Positions 8,182 to 19,810 of a stretch of 64,000 nt of DNA are shown piece after piece. A program made the position numbers and the translations under genes. The notes beneath the pieces are model-generated. The model was not told the DNA's origin. It was given only the letters and a program-made list of their open reading frames with translations, and searched no databases. How positions within the stretch are numbered: the stretch's first letter is position 1; every line of letters begins with the position of its first letter. The stretch comes from Halosimplex pelagicum (GTDB lineage: Archaea > Halobacteriota > Halobacteria > Halobacteriales > Haloarculaceae), in the NCBI RefSeq assembly GCF_013415905.1, contig NZ_CP058909.1, forward strand, positions 4,774,001 to 4,838,000. Reading direction: 5' to 3'.

Positions 8182-9093
8182 ATGATCCGGGACCGACTGC
8201 GAGCGCACGTCGTCGGCGAGCGCCCGCGGTCGATCCCCCTCGGCTTCGCCGTCGGTGTCGTCGTCGCGCTCGCGCTCGAACTCGTCCTCGCGGTGCTCGG
8301 AACCGGCCCCGGGTTCGCGGTGCTGACCGTCGTCACCTACGTCCTCGGTGCCGCGGGGCTGACTCGCCTCGTGTTTCGGTGGTCCGGCGGACTCGTCACC
8401 GTCTGGGCGGCCGTGTTTCCGCCGATGGTCGCGTTCGCCTGGCGGTTGTTCTCGTACGTCGGACCCGGCCCGGGTATCGATCAGTTGCTCGGTCCGGCGG
8501 TCGCGTACACGCTCGGCCTCGGTACGGTTCTGTACGTCCTCGGCGCCGCGGCGCAATGGGCGCTCAGACGGGCCGGCCTCTCTTCGGCGAGTGAGAACCC
8601 GGCCGAGGAGGGGGTCGCGGGCACGGTCCGCCGGAACAGGCGCGCGGTCCTCGTCGGGAGCGTCGGCGGGGCGATGCTCATGACCGCCGGCGTCGGCCAC
8701 GCGCTCGGCTGGTGGTGTCGGGCCGAGCCCGCCGACTGCCACGTCGATAACGAACTTCCGAGGACGGTCGACGCTCGGCTCACCGTCCGCCGGGCAGACG
8801 AGACGGTGTTCACCGCGTCGCCGTCGCTCGGTCCGGCCGAGGCTACGCAGGTGGGTTCGGCGGACGCGACGCCGGACGACGCCCGGTTCGAGTCGGCGGT
8901 ACCGCTCGGCTGCTCGTTCCCCGCGACGGTCACGGTCTCCGTCGAGGCCGACGAGCGGTCCGCGACCGAGACCGTCACCTTCCCGGAACCCGATCTGTCC
9001 CCCGCCGAGAGCCTGCACGGGTCGGACCTCGACATCCGGGTCGTGAACGACGACATCGAAATCGAGGCGAACAACTCGATCGCGATCGCCTGA
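8182..9093 (+). CDS. Membrane protein with N-terminal helices and external domain
   Basis: This is 303 residues. Three to four hydrophobic helices cover about residues 18-125 (for example GFAVGVVVALALELVLAVLG). A basic stretch (VRRNRRAVL) then leads into another hydrophobic segment ending GWWCRAEPADC. The last ~130 residues form a soluble, beta-rich domain with two further cysteine-type positions (ADCHVDNELP, PLGCSFP) that could form a disulfide outside the cell. The RR before the second hydrophobic stretch resembles an internal Tat-like signal. I do not recognise a family. Confidence 0.6.
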   Translation: MIRDRLRAHVVGERPRSIPLGFAVGVVVALALELVLAVLGTGPGFAVLTVVTYVLGAAGLTRLVFRWSGGLVTVWAAVFPPMVAFAWRLFSYVGPGPGIDQLLGPAVAYTLGLGTVLYVLGAAAQWALRRAGLSSASENPAEEGVAGTVRRNRRAVLVGSVGGAMLMTAGVGHALGWWCRAEPADCHVDNELPRTVDARLTVRRADETVFTASPSLGPAEATQVGSADATPDDARFESAVPLGCSFPATVTVSVEADERSATETVTFPEPDLSPAESLHGSDLDIRVVNDDIEIEANNSIAIA

Positions 9094-9259
9094 ATCGCGG
9101 GCGTTCAGAGACGGGGCGGGACGGCGTGAGGGACGGAACGTATCCACCCGCGGCCGCCGATCTGCGGGCGCCGCGTTCGGTGTCCAGTCACCCCGTGATC
9201 CACGCGACCCTTTCCTGCGCCAGCCCCGGTTTCAACCGCTCCCGGCCGGTATCTGACGT

Positions 9260-10036
9260 ATGTCGACCGTCCGCTCCGTCGTCGCCCTCGCTCGCGACCG
9301 CAACCTCACCTTCCTGGCGGCCGGGATCACCTACTACGCGTTCGTGTCGATCATCCCTATACTGCTGCTCGCCGTCGTCGTCGCGTCGGTCGTCGGCGGC
9401 GAGGCCCTGGTCGACCGCGTGGTGGCGATGGCCGACCAGCAGCTCTCCTCGTCGGGTGCCGAGAGCCTGACGCAGGCGCTCACGGCCTCCACCGGCCGCG
9501 GGGCCGCCGGCGTCGTCGGGTTCGTCACGCTGGTCTGGAGCGCCCTGAAACTGTTCCGCGGCCTCGACCAGGCGTTCGACGAGGTCTACGTCGACGACGT
9601 GGAGTCCTCGATAGTCGACCAGATCCTCGACGGCCTGGTCGTCGTCGTCGGCATCGCGCTCGCCGTCGGGTTCGTCGTCGCCGTCGGCGTCGCCTTCTCG
9701 GTGCTCTCCCTGGAGATCCCGCTCGTCAACGTCCTCGGCACCGTCGTCCTGATCGCGGTGCTCGCCCTCGCCTTCCTACCGATCTACTACGTGCTCCCGC
9801 CGGTCGAGGTGTCCGTCTCGGCGGTGCTCCCGGGCGCGGTCGTCGCTGCCGTCGGCTGGGTGCTGCTCCAGGTGGGGTTTCGACTCTACGCGTCGAACGC
9901 CGGCCGCTACGCCGCCTACGGCGCGATCGGTGCCGTCCTCGTGTTCGTCACCTGGCTGTACTTCGCCAGCATCGTCGTCCTGCTGGGCGCGGCGGTCAAC
10001 GCCGTCCGCCGCGGGACGCCGGTCGAGACCTCGTGA
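9260..10036 (+). CDS. YihY/BrkB-family inner membrane protein
   Basis: This is 258 residues with five to six membrane spans. The start RDRNLTFLAAGITYYAFVSI matches the YihY (UPF0761, older name RNase BN/BrkB) family opening, where the first helix carries A(A/G)xxxYY(A/S). The GRYAAYGAIGAVLVFVTWLY motif near the C terminus is also characteristic. The family is proposed to include transporters, but its substrate is not established. It converges with rad50 with 6 bases between stops. Confidence 0.88.
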   Translation: MSTVRSVVALARDRNLTFLAAGITYYAFVSIIPILLLAVVVASVVGGEALVDRVVAMADQQLSSSGAESLTQALTASTGRGAAGVVGFVTLVWSALKLFRGLDQAFDEVYVDDVESSIVDQILDGLVVVVGIALAVGFVVAVGVAFSVLSLEIPLVNVLGTVVLIAVLALAFLPIYYVLPPVEVSVSAVLPGAVVAAVGWVLLQVGFRLYASNAGRYAAYGAIGAVLVFVTWLYFASIVVLLGAAVNAVRRGTPVETS

Positions 10037-10042
10037 CCGGCG

Positions 10043-12742
10043 TCAGTCGTCGGCCTCGACGGCCTCGGCGAGCCGGTCTTCGGGCTGCTCCCGTCGAACC
10101 GACGAGCGATTCGTGGTCGAGTCCTTCTCGACGCGGACGAGGTCGTCGGCGGCGCCGACGAGTTCGTCGTCGTGGCTGACGACGAGGATCTGTTCGACCC
10201 CGTACTCCCGCATCGCCTCGACGAGTTCGACCAGCTGGGAGACGTGGCCCGAGTCGAGGAAGACGGTCGGCTCGTCGAGGATGAGCGGCGGCATCGGGGC
10301 GGCGCCCTCGATACCCTCGGCGAGCAGCCGGTAGATGGCACACCGGAGGCTGAGGTTGAACAGGGCGCGCTCGCCGCCGGAGAGCTGTTCGGGGTCGAGC
10401 GGCTCGCCGTCCTTCTGGTAGACGGTGAGTTCGTACTCGCCGGAGAGCTCGATCCGGGCGTAGGAATCGTTCTGGTAGACGAGGTCGAAGATCTCGTTGA
10501 GCATCGCCTCCAGGCTCTCGACGTTGCGCCGGCGCAGCTCGGCGCGCAGGTCGCCGTACATCCGCTGGAGCTGCTCGGCCTCCTCGTACAGCGAGTCGAG
10601 CCGCTCGACGCGCTCGGCCAGCTCGTCGCGGCGCTCGCGCAGCGATTCGAGCTCCTCGATCTCCGCCTCGACGCCGCCGATGGCGCTCTGTAGCTCGTCG
10701 CGGCGCTCGCGCAGCGATTCGAGCTTGGCGTCGGCCTTCTCGACGTAGTCGGCGGCGTTCTCGCGCTGCTCGCGGGCCTCCTCGATCCGGTCCTCGTCGA
10801 ACTCCTCCTGTAGCTCCGAGCGGCGCTCGCGCTTCTCGGCGAGGCGCTCGCGGCGCTCGTCGTTGGTCTCTTCGAGCTGTTCGCGCCGGTCGCGCAGGCG
10901 CTCGACGGCGTCGGTCGCGTCGGCGACGGCGGCGAGCAGCTCGTCGACGCGCTCCAGCCGCTCGCGCCGGTCGCGGATCGTCCCGCGCTCGCCGTTGATC
11001 TCGCCGACCCGCTCGCGGGACTCCGCGGCGGCGTCCTCGTGGTCCGCCGCCGCTTCGCGCTTCTCCGCCGCCTCGGATTCGAGGTCGTCGGCCTCATCGC
11101 GCTTCGCTTCGGCCTGCTCGACCTTCTCTTCGAGCGTCGCCTCGCGCTGGTCGACCAGCTGCTCGACGTTCGAGCGGTTCGTGCGACACTCGCGGGCCTC
11201 GGCCTCGACCTCGACGAGCCGCTCGGCCTCCTCGAGGCGGTCTTCGAGGTCGTCGCGACGCCCGCGAGCGTCTTCGAGGTCGGCTTCGAGCTCCGCGAGG
11301 CGCTCGCGGTCGTCGTCGATCGACTCGACGTGGGGCGAGCCGTCCACGTCCTGGCCGCACTCGGGACACTTGCCTTCCTCCAGTAGGTCCTCGGCCTCCT
11401 CGATCCGCTCGCGCTGGTTCGCCACGTCCGATTCGAGGCTGGCGACGGTCTCGCGGACCTCGCTCAACTCCTCGGCGACTTCGCCGCGGAACGACTCGGC
11501 CTCGCCGAACTCGACGGGCGCGTCGTCGAACTCGCCTTCGAGCGCCTCGATGCGCTCGGCGAGGTCGTCGATCTTCTCGCGGCGGTCGCCGAGCGCCTCC
11601 CGGGTCTCGGCCACGTCGGATTCGAGGTCGTCGGCCTCCTCGCGCTTCGCTTCGGCCTGCGATTCGAGGTCGTCGGCCGTCTCGTGGAGATTCTCGGCTT
11701 TCGTGCTGTGCTCGGACACCTCCGCGGTCACCTCCTGGAGCGTCTCCTGTAGCTCGTCGTCGCGCTCGGCGAGGTCGTCGAGCAGGTCGTCGACGGCGGC
11801 CGGCTCGGGCGGGTCGTCGGCGCTCCCGTCCAGCTCGGTCTCGCCGAGCAGATCGCCCAGTTCGTCGCGGTGGTCCTCCCGGGTCTCCCGGTGGTCGGCG
11901 ATCGTCTCCGCCAGCTCCTCGCGGTCGCGCTCGGTCTCCGAGATGGCCTCCCGGAGCTCCTCGATGTCCGATTCGAGGTCGTCGAGCTCCGCGCGCTTCT
12001 CCTCGTAGCTGTCGAGGATCTCCGCCGCCCCGTCGCGCGTCTCGACGGCCTTCTCGCGCTGTTGCTCGAAGCGCTCGATCTCCGCGGTCACCTCCTCCAG
12101 CTCGGTCTTGCGGTCGTTGAGTCGAGCGTGGAGGTTCTCGTCTTCTTTCGCCTCGATCTGGTCGTCGAGCTGCGAGAGCGACCCGCGCTTGTCCCGGCGG
12201 ACGCGGTCGACGCCGACGCGGGCGTCGCTGGCGCGCTCGCGGTACTCCTCCAGTTTGCCGAGCTGGAGCAGCGAGTCGAGCATGTCCTGGCGCTCGTCCG
12301 GGCTGGCGTTGATGAGTTTGTTCACCTCGCCCTGGCGGACGTACGCGCAGTTGACGAACGCCTCGGCGTCCATCCGCAGGAGCTCCTCGACGCGAGCGCG
12401 CACGTCCCGCGCGCCCTCGACGGTCCCGTCGGGCCCCTCCAGCACGCACTTGGCCGTCTGGGCCTGCTCGCCCGTGTTCCGCACGCGCCGTTCGACGTGG
12501 TAGGCGTCGCCGTCGTGGGCGAACCAGAGCTCGACCTCGGCGTCGTCGGCGCCGATGGTGACGACCTCGTCGAGGGTGTTGTCCAGTGCCTTCGACCCGT
12601 AGAGGGCGAAGAAACAGGCCTCCAGTAGCGAGGACTTGCCGCTGCCGTTGAGGCCGTGGATGACGGTCACGCCGCGGTCGAGGCGCACGTCCGCGTCGTC
12701 GTAGCACTTGAAGTTCGACAGCCTGACGCGCTCGAACCTCAC
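10043..12742 (-). CDS. rad50: DNA double-strand break repair ATPase Rad50
   Basis: This is 899 residues. It is an SMC-like ATPase that with Mre11 tethers and processes DNA ends. Walker [10 protein letters not shown] is at about 30-38. Long heptad-rich coiled coils flank a zinc hook with CPECGQD near residue 456. The C-terminal lobe has the ABC signature [13 protein letters not shown] near 785-797 and Walker [12 protein letters not shown] near 822. The coiled coil is very Glu/Arg/Asp-rich with repeated DDLES units. Start ATG 12742 overlaps the mre11 stop by 4 bases (ATGA), so the two are translated together. Confidence 0.96.
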   Translation of the reverse strand: MRFERVRLSNFKCYDDADVRLDRGVTVIHGLNGSGKSSLLEACFFALYGSKALDNTLDEVVTIGADDAEVELWFAHDGDAYHVERRVRNTGEQAQTAKCVLEGPDGTVEGARDVRARVEELLRMDAEAFVNCAYVRQGEVNKLINASPDERQDMLDSLLQLGKLEEYRERASDARVGVDRVRRDKRGSLSQLDDQIEAKEDENLHARLNDRKTELEEVTAEIERFEQQREKAVETRDGAAEILDSYEEKRAELDDLESDIEELREAISETERDREELAETIADHRETREDHRDELGDLLGETELDGSADDPPEPAAVDDLLDDLAERDDELQETLQEVTAEVSEHSTKAENLHETADDLESQAEAKREEADDLESDVAETREALGDRREKIDDLAERIEALEGEFDDAPVEFGEAESFRGEVAEELSEVRETVASLESDVANQRERIEEAEDLLEEGKCPECGQDVDGSPHVESIDDDRERLAELEADLEDARGRRDDLEDRLEEAERLVEVEAEARECRTNRSNVEQLVDQREATLEEKVEQAEAKRDEADDLESEAAEKREAAADHEDAAAESRERVGEINGERGTIRDRRERLERVDELLAAVADATDAVERLRDRREQLEETNDERRERLAEKRERRSELQEEFDEDRIEEAREQRENAADYVEKADAKLESLRERRDELQSAIGGVEAEIEELESLRERRDELAERVERLDSLYEEAEQLQRMYGDLRAELRRRNVESLEAMLNEIFDLVYQNDSYARIELSGEYELTVYQKDGEPLDPEQLSGGERALFNLSLRCAIYRLLAEGIEGAAPMPPLILDEPTVFLDSGHVSQLVELVEAMREYGVEQILVVSHDDELVGAADDLVRVEKDSTTNRSSVRREQPEDRLAEAVEADD

Positions 12743-14103
12743 TCGAACTCACCCCAGGTGGCCTGGCCGTCCCCGTCTCCCGGAGACTTCTCGTCTCCAC
12801 TCTCGCCAGTCTCGGGCGCTTCCGCATCGCCGCCCGATTCGGTGTCGGTATCCCCGTATTCGTCGGCGGGGTCACCGCCGTCGGCCGCCGCGCTCGCGGC
12901 GACCGCGCCGTCGCCGTCGGTCTCGGCCGCTTCGGGTCCGTCGTCGTCGGTCGCGCTCGCTTCGCCGTCCGTCTCCTCGTCACCCGGATCGACCGACTCG
13001 AACGCCGCGGGGTCCCCGTCCTCGACGAGGTCGGCGACCTCGTCCTGGACGACGTCGTCGACGTTGGAGTCGGCGACCTTGCTGGCGCGGACGGTCTCGT
13101 CGATCGAGCGGGCCGCGTCGCTGAGGCCCAACTCGCGGACGCGCTCGCGGACGGCGTCGTCGGGGTCGGCGAAGGAGACCTCCCGTTCGGTCTCGTCGGC
13201 CGTCTCCCGGCGGTCGGTGACGCGGGCGACCAGCGCCCCGCGGTCGAGCGCGAACTCCTCGACTGCGGCCGGGGTGACCGGCTCGCCCTCGCCGTCGATG
13301 GACACGACGACGACGGCGTCCTCGAGGTCGTACTCGCCGACGCGCTGTCGCACGCGCTCGACGCCCTCGCCCTCGCCCAGTTCGAGGTCGACGAAGACGA
13401 ACTCCCGGGTGTCCAGCCCCCGGCGACGGATGTCCACCTCGCCGTCGAACTCGACGACGTTGTACCCGCGCTCGTCGCGCTCGGCGGCGCTGGTGCGCTC
13501 GGTCGACCCGCAGTAGGTGACCCAGGTGTCGTCGATCTGCGCCGTCTCGGCGTGGTGGTTGTCCCCGAGCAGGAGCGCGTCGAACTCGACGTCGGTGGTC
13601 GCGAAGATCTCGCGGGGGTCCCACTCGCCGAAGTCGAACGGCTCGAAGAGTCCGTGGGTGACCAGGGCGGCGTGGTCGGCGTCGTGGGGGTCCAGGTCCA
13701 GTTCGAACCCCTCGCGCTTCGACCGCGGGACGAAGTCGAGCCCGTAGAAGGCCGTCGATCCCGCTTGGACGGGGTCGGGGCCGAGCCGGGTGGCGAGGCC
13801 GAGCGATTCGAAGAGATCGAGCCACTGGCCCTCGCGTTTGGCCTCGTGGTTGCCGACGACGGCGAGGAAGGGAACGCCGGCGTCGTCGAGCGTCCGCAGG
13901 ACCGAGAGGGCGCCCATGATGTCGTCGAGGGTCGGCCGCCGGTCGTGAAAGAGGTCGCCGGCGTGGACGACCGCGTCGACGTCGTCGGCCACGGCGTCGT
14001 CGGCCACCTGTCGGAACGCGTCGAGATAGTCCCGTTTGCGCTCCGGCCGGTGGTACTGCCGGTAGCCGAGGTGGGTGTCCCCGGTGTGTATCACGCGCGT
14101 CAT
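12739..14103 (-). CDS. mre11: DNA double-strand break repair nuclease Mre11
   Basis: This is 454 residues. It is a calcineurin-like metallophosphoesterase with 3'-5' exonuclease and endonuclease activity, partner of Rad50. Metal-binding motifs appear in order: HTGDTHLG (Asp8/His11 region), VVHAGDLFH (Asp50), VGNHEAK (Asn85/His86), LVTHGLFE and LGDNHHAE. After the nuclease and capping domains comes a ~120-residue acidic, low-complexity tail rich in Asp, Glu, Gly and Ala (about 330-454), longer than in non-halophiles. It is first gene of the mre11-rad50 operon, with a TATA-like box 28 bases upstream. Confidence 0.96.
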   Translation of the reverse strand: MTRVIHTGDTHLGYRQYHRPERKRDYLDAFRQVADDAVADDVDAVVHAGDLFHDRRPTLDDIMGALSVLRTLDDAGVPFLAVVGNHEAKREGQWLDLFESLGLATRLGPDPVQAGSTAFYGLDFVPRSKREGFELDLDPHDADHAALVTHGLFEPFDFGEWDPREIFATTDVEFDALLLGDNHHAETAQIDDTWVTYCGSTERTSAAERDERGYNVVEFDGEVDIRRRGLDTREFVFVDLELGEGEGVERVRQRVGEYDLEDAVVVVSIDGEGEPVTPAAVEEFALDRGALVARVTDRRETADETEREVSFADPDDAVRERVRELGLSDAARSIDETVRASKVADSNVDDVVQDEVADLVEDGDPAAFESVDPGDEETDGEASATDDDGPEAAETDGDGAVAASAAADGGDPADEYGDTDTESGGDAEAPETGESGDEKSPGDGDGQATWGEFE

Positions 14104-14126
14104 TACGGCGGGGTACGAAACCCCGG

Positions 14127-14136
14127 CCTAAAGAGG
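14127..14136 (-). promoter_or_regulatory. TATA-like box for mre11-rad50
   Basis: Read on the minus strand this is CCTCTTTAGG, centred about 28 bases before the mre11 ATG at 14103. It predicts an essentially leaderless transcript for the operon. Confidence 0.45.
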
Positions 14137-14266
14137 TGTCGCGAGCGCGGTGAAAGTGTTCTCCGGAGGTACGGTCGACCTACTCCGCGGTTCGGCGAAT
14201 CCGGGTGACGGGACGGCCAAAAAACGTGGAGAGCGGCTCGGGCGGAGGGCAGTTCGGGGAGCGGGA

Positions 14267-14533
14267 CTATTCGATCTCGAGCGTGTAGATCCGCTTGCGG
14301 GCGTCGGCGAAGGAGAACCGCGAGCTGACCACGTCGACGTCTTCGAGCCGGTTCAGCGCGTAGCGGACGGTCCGCGGGGGCAGCAGCGTCTCCTCGGCGA
14401 GCTGGCTCTGGGTCAGCGCGTCGTTGTACTCCAGGGTCTTGGCCACCAGTTTCGCGCTCGGCGGCAGGTCGCGAACGGCGTCCCAGCCCTCTTCGGCCAC
14501 CGATTCCGCCTCCGCAGTTTCTGACGTACTCAT
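14267..14533 (-). CDS. Winged-helix (MarR-like) transcriptional regulator, divergent from pan
   Basis: This is 88 residues. It is almost entirely one winged [23 protein letters not shown], then [20 protein letters not shown] as the recognition helix, then a wing and an ending KRIYTLEIE. Small one-domain regulators of this shape are conserved in haloarchaea. It is transcribed divergently from the proteasomal ATPase gene, 250 bases apart, so it may act on that control region or on itself. The target is not shown by sequence. Confidence 0.82.
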   Translation of the reverse strand: MSTSETAEAESVAEEGWDAVRDLPPSAKLVAKTLEYNDALTQSQLAEETLLPPRTVRYALNRLEDVDVVSSRFSFADARKRIYTLEIE

Positions 14534-14560
14534 GCTATCTTCCGCTTCTGGATACAGCCT

Positions 14561-14570
14561 AATAATATTT
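14561..14570 (-). promoter_or_regulatory. TATA-like box of the winged-helix gene
   Basis: On the minus strand AAATATTATT lies about 30 bases before the ATG at 14533. It is one of the most A/T-rich spots in the window. Confidence 0.55.
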
Positions 14571-14753
14571 CCCGTTTCGAATAATTACCTCTATGAATCT
14601 ATCGGCAAGAACCGCGCCCCCGGTGTCCGGCCGGTCGAGGACGGGAAGTTTTACGGTAACATATCACATGATGGTACCGGGAGAATCGGGGGACAGCGCC
14701 GGGCGTTCGGGATATCCCTCCGATCGGCAAGTGACCCGACCGACCCGAAACCT

Positions 14754-14763
14754 CTTATTATCC
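14754..14763 (+). promoter_or_regulatory. TATA-like box of pan
   Basis: TCTTATTATC is preceded by a purine-rich CGAAAC that could serve as BRE. The box centre is about 26 bases before ATG 14784, so the pan transcript is likely leaderless. Confidence 0.6.
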
Positions 14764-14783
14764 CATCCGCTAGCAGGGGTGTA

Positions 14784-15995
<1,212 letters not shown>

Positions 15996-16053
15996 CGCCC
16001 GGGTCGTCGGTCACGACCGCAACCGTTTTTTCGCGTTCGCTGTCAGTTTCGGT

Positions 16054-16521
16054 ATGCCCTCCAGACGGGACCTGCTCCGCGCGACGACCGGAGCGGCCGC
16101 GCTGTCCGCGACCGCCGGCTGTCTCGGCACGGGCCCCTCGGCCCCGGTCCTCAACTGCCTGAGCGTGACCAACGACGCCGCGGCCGCCCAGACCGTCCAC
16201 GTTCTCGTCGAGCGCGACGGCGAGCTGGTCGCCTGGGAGTCGGTCGAGTTGGCCGGGCACGACGAGTCCGGGGCCTCTCGGAAGTGGATCGAGCGGACGT
16301 GGCCTGCCGAACCGGCGCCGTTTCTCGTTCGGGCGCGCGTCGAGGGACGCGACGGTCGAAGGCGGGGCGATTCCGCGGAGCTGGCCGACGGGAACTACAT
16401 CCACTACGACTTCGAGGTCGAGGACGACTCCGCGACCCTCTGGAAGAACTCGGTCCCGGAGCCGAACGACCAGTGCGCGGACGCACCGGTCGCGACCGGG
16501 ACGCCCCCGACGACCCACTGA
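16054..16521 (+). CDS. Predicted Tat-exported lipoprotein
   Basis: This is 155 residues. The N terminus SRRDLLRATTGAAALSATAG has a twin-arginine signal followed by a lipobox Cys at residue 23 (TAGC), so it should be exported folded and lipid-anchored outside the membrane. The mature part is a single small beta-rich domain (VHVLVERDGELVAWESVEL) ending with a Pro/Thr-rich tail. It starts 58 bases after pan but has no functional link to it that I can see. Function is unknown. Confidence 0.75.
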   Translation: MPSRRDLLRATTGAAALSATAGCLGTGPSAPVLNCLSVTNDAAAAQTVHVLVERDGELVAWESVELAGHDESGASRKWIERTWPAEPAPFLVRARVEGRDGRRRGDSAELADGNYIHYDFEVEDDSATLWKNSVPEPNDQCADAPVATGTPPTTH

Positions 16522-16527
16522 GGCGGG

Positions 16528-17577
16528 TCAGCGGCTCGCGTCGGACTCGTCGACCCGCGGGAGCGAGATGGTGACGACGTTCCCTCGCGGGTGATTCTCC
16601 CCGAAGGACAGTTCGCCACCGAGGGAGTTCACGCACCACTGCATCACCCAGAGGCCGACGCCGGTGCCGTGGTAGGTGCTGCTGGCCGCGACGGTCCCGT
16701 CGAGCACGTCGGTCTCCACGTCGGGGATCGGCGGCCCGTCGTCGGCGACGCGGATCACGCACTGGCCGTCGTCGTCCGCGGACACGGTCACCTCGACGGT
16801 CGGCGACTCGCGGTCGTTGTGTTCGATCGCGTTCTCGACGGCGTGTTCGAGCGCGTAGCGCAGCCCCTCGTCGGCCATCAGCCAGGCGTTCTCGTCGACG
16901 ACGAGGGAGAGCGCCGCGTCGGGATAGGACTCGCGGGCGCCCTGGACGACGGGCCCGACGACCGCGCGGACGTTCGTCGGCTCGCGCTCGGTCGCGTCGG
17001 GTTCGGCCATCTCCTCGATCTGGGTGACGGAGTCGCTGAGACCGCCGACCTCGTCGGCGACTCGCGCGATCGACTCCGCCTCGGCGGACAGCGCCTCGTC
17101 GTCGACGGCCTGTCCGAGGTGGGCCGCGCGCCCCCGCACGAGGTTCATCCTGTTGCGGAGGTTGTGCCGGACGATCCGACTGAGCAGGCGCAGCCGCCGC
17201 TCGCGGGTCCGGTACTCCGTGATGTCGTCGATCTCCGCGAGGACGCACTCCTCCCCGTCGATAGTCGTCGGACTCAGACGGACCCGAACCCAGCGCAACT
17301 CGCCGGTCGCGCGCTCGACCTGCCACTCGAAGCTCTGGCGCTCGCCGGCGGCGGCCGCCCGGATCCGCCGCGTGGCCTCGGCCTCCGTGTACTTGGTCGA
17401 CGGCGCGGTGTACTCGCCGACCGACATCTCCCGAAGCTCCGCCGCCGGGTAGCCGTACAGCCGCTCCAGACGCTCGTTCACGTCCAGGATCGCACCGCTC
17501 TCGGGGTCGTGAAGGGTGATCCCCACATCCAGGTCGTCGAACGCCGACGGGAGCGTTACGCCCCGGATTACACTCAT
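16528..17577 (-). CDS. PAS-domain sensor histidine kinase
   Basis: This is 349 residues with no membrane span, so it is a cytoplasmic sensor. A PAS domain covers about 12-122, with a PAC end DDITEYRTRERRL. The H-box is RIVRHNLRNRMN with the phosphoacceptor His138. A HATPase domain follows with an N-box ALEHAVENAIEHND and G-boxes (VADDGPPIPD, GTGVGLWVMQW). This is the common haloarchaeal type. No response regulator is adjacent. It converges with the lipoprotein gene. Confidence 0.9.
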   Translation of the reverse strand: MSVIRGVTLPSAFDDLDVGITLHDPESGAILDVNERLERLYGYPAAELREMSVGEYTAPSTKYTEAEATRRIRAAAAGERQSFEWQVERATGELRWVRVRLSPTTIDGEECVLAEIDDITEYRTRERRLRLLSRIVRHNLRNRMNLVRGRAAHLGQAVDDEALSAEAESIARVADEVGGLSDSVTQIEEMAEPDATEREPTNVRAVVGPVVQGARESYPDAALSLVVDENAWLMADEGLRYALEHAVENAIEHNDRESPTVEVTVSADDDGQCVIRVADDGPPIPDVETDVLDGTVAASSTYHGTGVGLWVMQWCVNSLGGELSFGENHPRGNVVTISLPRVDESDASR

Positions 17578-17697
17578 TCCCCGATCGTTGTGGTTCCAGT
17601 CGGTTACCAGACGGGCCTAAAGAATTTGGCCGATAGCTACGACTGCTGGACGGCGGTCGGGGTCGACGAGAGACGGCGGCGAGAGGGCGCAGACCGG

Positions 17698-19620
17698 CTA
17701 CCCCAGCCGGAAGGTCTCCAGGTTCTTCGGCGCGACGGTTCGCATGCCGAACTCCTCGTAGAGCGCCGAGGAGAGGTGGTCGGTCGACGACTCGTCGCCG
17801 TGGACACAGAGGACCGTCTCCGGACGGGGGTTCATCGTGCGGACGAAGTTCTCTAGCCCCTGGCGGTCGGCGTGGCCGGAGAAGCCGTCGACCGTCTCGA
17901 CGCCCATGTTCAGGGCGACCCGGTCGGCGCCGCGCCCGCTCGTGTCGTTCAGCGAGATCTCGTCGCGGCCCTGCTGGATCTGGCGGCCGAGCGTCCCCTC
18001 GGCCTGGTAGCCGACGAACACCAGCGTGCTCTCGGGGTCGCCGCCGAGCAGGCGGAGCCAGGACATGATCGGGCCGCCGGTGATCATCCCCGAGGTCGTC
18101 AGGACGATCGCGGGCTCGTCGTCGGTGATGTCCCGGCGCATCTCCTCGCCGCCGTCGACCTGGCGGAACTGGTCGGCGAGGAACGGGTTGTCGTCCTCGT
18201 AGAGGATCCGCTCGCGGAGCCGTTCCCGGAGGTGGTCCGGATAGGCGGCGTGGATCGCCGTCGCCTCGCGGATCATCCCGTCGAGGTACACCGGCATCGT
18301 CGGGATCCGGTCCTCCCGCATGGCCTCCTCGAGCACGAGCATGAGCTCCTGGGAGCGCCCGACGGCGAAGGCGGGGATCAGGATCTTCCCCCCCTTCTCG
18401 TGGGCCTCGTTGATCACCGTCTCGAGCTTGCGTTCGGAGTCCTCCTGGTCGGTCTGGTAGTCGTCGCGGCCGCCGTAGGTCGACTCCAGTATCAGGGTCT
18501 CGACCCGCGGGAAGTCGTTGACTGCGCCGTCGAGCAGGCGGGTGTCCCGGTAGTGGATGTCCCCGGAGAAGGCGACGTTGTAGAACCCCTCGCCGACGTG
18601 GAAATGGGAGACGGCCGACCCGAGGATGTGCCCGGCGTTGTGCATCGTCAACTTCACGTCGGGGGCGATGTCGGTGACGTTGCCGTACTCGACGGGGATC
18701 GTGTGTTTGAGCGCCTTCCGAACCATCGAGCTGTCGTAGGGCGGCGTCCGGCCCTCCTTCGAGGCCACGTCGAGGTAGTCGAGCTGGAGCAGTCCCATCA
18801 GGTCCCGCGTCGGCTCGGTCGTGTAGATGGGGCCGTCGTAGCCGTACTTGAACAGGATCGGGATCAGCGCCGAGTGGTCGAGGTGGGCGTGGGTCAACAC
18901 GACGGCGTCGATCGAGTCCGGGCCGGCCGCGAGCGCTTCGGGCGCCTGGAGGTACGGTACCTCTCCCTCGGCGCCGGGCTTGTCGCCGCAGTCGATCAGG
19001 ATCCGCGTCTCCGGGGTCGAGAGGAGGAACGAGGCGCGGCCGACCTCGCGGCAACAGCCCAGCGTGGTGACGCGGACCCACTGTTCGTCGGTCGTCGTCG
19101 GGCTGTGGATCTCCCGGCCGACCTCTTCGAGGATCGTCCGGCGTTCGTCGCGCTCCCCCTTGAGGAAGTTGCGGACGTTCGAGACCGTCGAGGACTCGAT
19201 CGGGGGCGTCCGGACCACCTCGGGCGTCCAGCCGACCGCCGCCCTGATATCCTCGAGCGTTTCGCCGTGACGGCCGATCACCATCCCCGGTTTCTCGGCC
19301 TCGATGTGTACCTCGCCGGTCGAGCTGTCGAAGTCGAGCGACTGGACGCCGGCGTCGTCCGGGATCGTGTCGCGGATCGTCCCCTCGGCCTCCCGCTCGG
19401 GGACGAGCGCGTCCGCGGTCGGACGGACCGTGATGCGTTTCTTGAACGTGCTCGCTAACTTCGGCACGAGCCGGTCGCGCTCGGCGAACGTCTCCACGTC
19501 GGGCGAGTAGACGACCAGGTCCGGCCCCTCGAACTGGACGCTCGATATCTCGATGTCGTCCGGTGTCTCTTCGTCGATCTGCGCGTGGATCTCGTCGATC
19601 GAATCGTGTGTCGTTTTCAT
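17698..19620 (-). CDS. KH-domain/beta-CASP ribonuclease aCPSF1
   Basis: This is 640 residues, the full family length. Two N-terminal KH-like RNA-binding modules (about 1-150, the second with GMVIGRHGETL) precede a metallo-beta-lactamase domain with HAHLDHS at about 243-249 and a beta-CASP insert. The C-terminal part has GFSGHADRQGLENF and VLCVHGDESST. In archaea this is the general transcription-termination endonuclease that cuts 3' ends at U-rich tracts, and it also has 5'-3' exonuclease activity. It is divergent from nikR. No strong TATA box is visible close to its start, so its leader may be longer. Confidence 0.93.
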   Translation of the reverse strand: MKTTHDSIDEIHAQIDEETPDDIEISSVQFEGPDLVVYSPDVETFAERDRLVPKLASTFKKRITVRPTADALVPEREAEGTIRDTIPDDAGVQSLDFDSSTGEVHIEAEKPGMVIGRHGETLEDIRAAVGWTPEVVRTPPIESSTVSNVRNFLKGERDERRTILEEVGREIHSPTTTDEQWVRVTTLGCCREVGRASFLLSTPETRILIDCGDKPGAEGEVPYLQAPEALAAGPDSIDAVVLTHAHLDHSALIPILFKYGYDGPIYTTEPTRDLMGLLQLDYLDVASKEGRTPPYDSSMVRKALKHTIPVEYGNVTDIAPDVKLTMHNAGHILGSAVSHFHVGEGFYNVAFSGDIHYRDTRLLDGAVNDFPRVETLILESTYGGRDDYQTDQEDSERKLETVINEAHEKGGKILIPAFAVGRSQELMLVLEEAMREDRIPTMPVYLDGMIREATAIHAAYPDHLRERLRERILYEDDNPFLADQFRQVDGGEEMRRDITDDEPAIVLTTSGMITGGPIMSWLRLLGGDPESTLVFVGYQAEGTLGRQIQQGRDEISLNDTSGRGADRVALNMGVETVDGFSGHADRQGLENFVRTMNPRPETVLCVHGDESSTDHLSSALYEEFGMRTVAPKNLETFRLG

Positions 19621-19780
19621 GCGTTTCCTTCGGATCCGGGTCCGCGCCGCGAGAACCGCCGAAAAACCCGACGGCTACCGGGTCGATACCTAGACTCAGT
19701 TCGAGCGCGAGTAAGAATCTTCCCTTCCGGAACGGCCGGATCCGGACGGCCGCCCCGCGAGCGCGAGGCGAGTAATAGCC

Positions 19781-19790
19781 TTTAATAATT
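19781..19790 (+). promoter_or_regulatory. TATA-like box of nikR
   Basis: TTTAATAATT is centred about 26 bases ahead of ATG 19811, predicting a leaderless nikR mRNA. Confidence 0.6.
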
Positions 19791-19810
19791 CTTGGCCCGT
19801 GTATTGTTAT

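Noticed and set aside
10043-12742. Repeated CTCGTCGCGGCGCTC-like units in rad50
   Set aside because: Explained by heptad coding of the coiled coil (Glu/Arg/Asp-rich), not an independent repeat.
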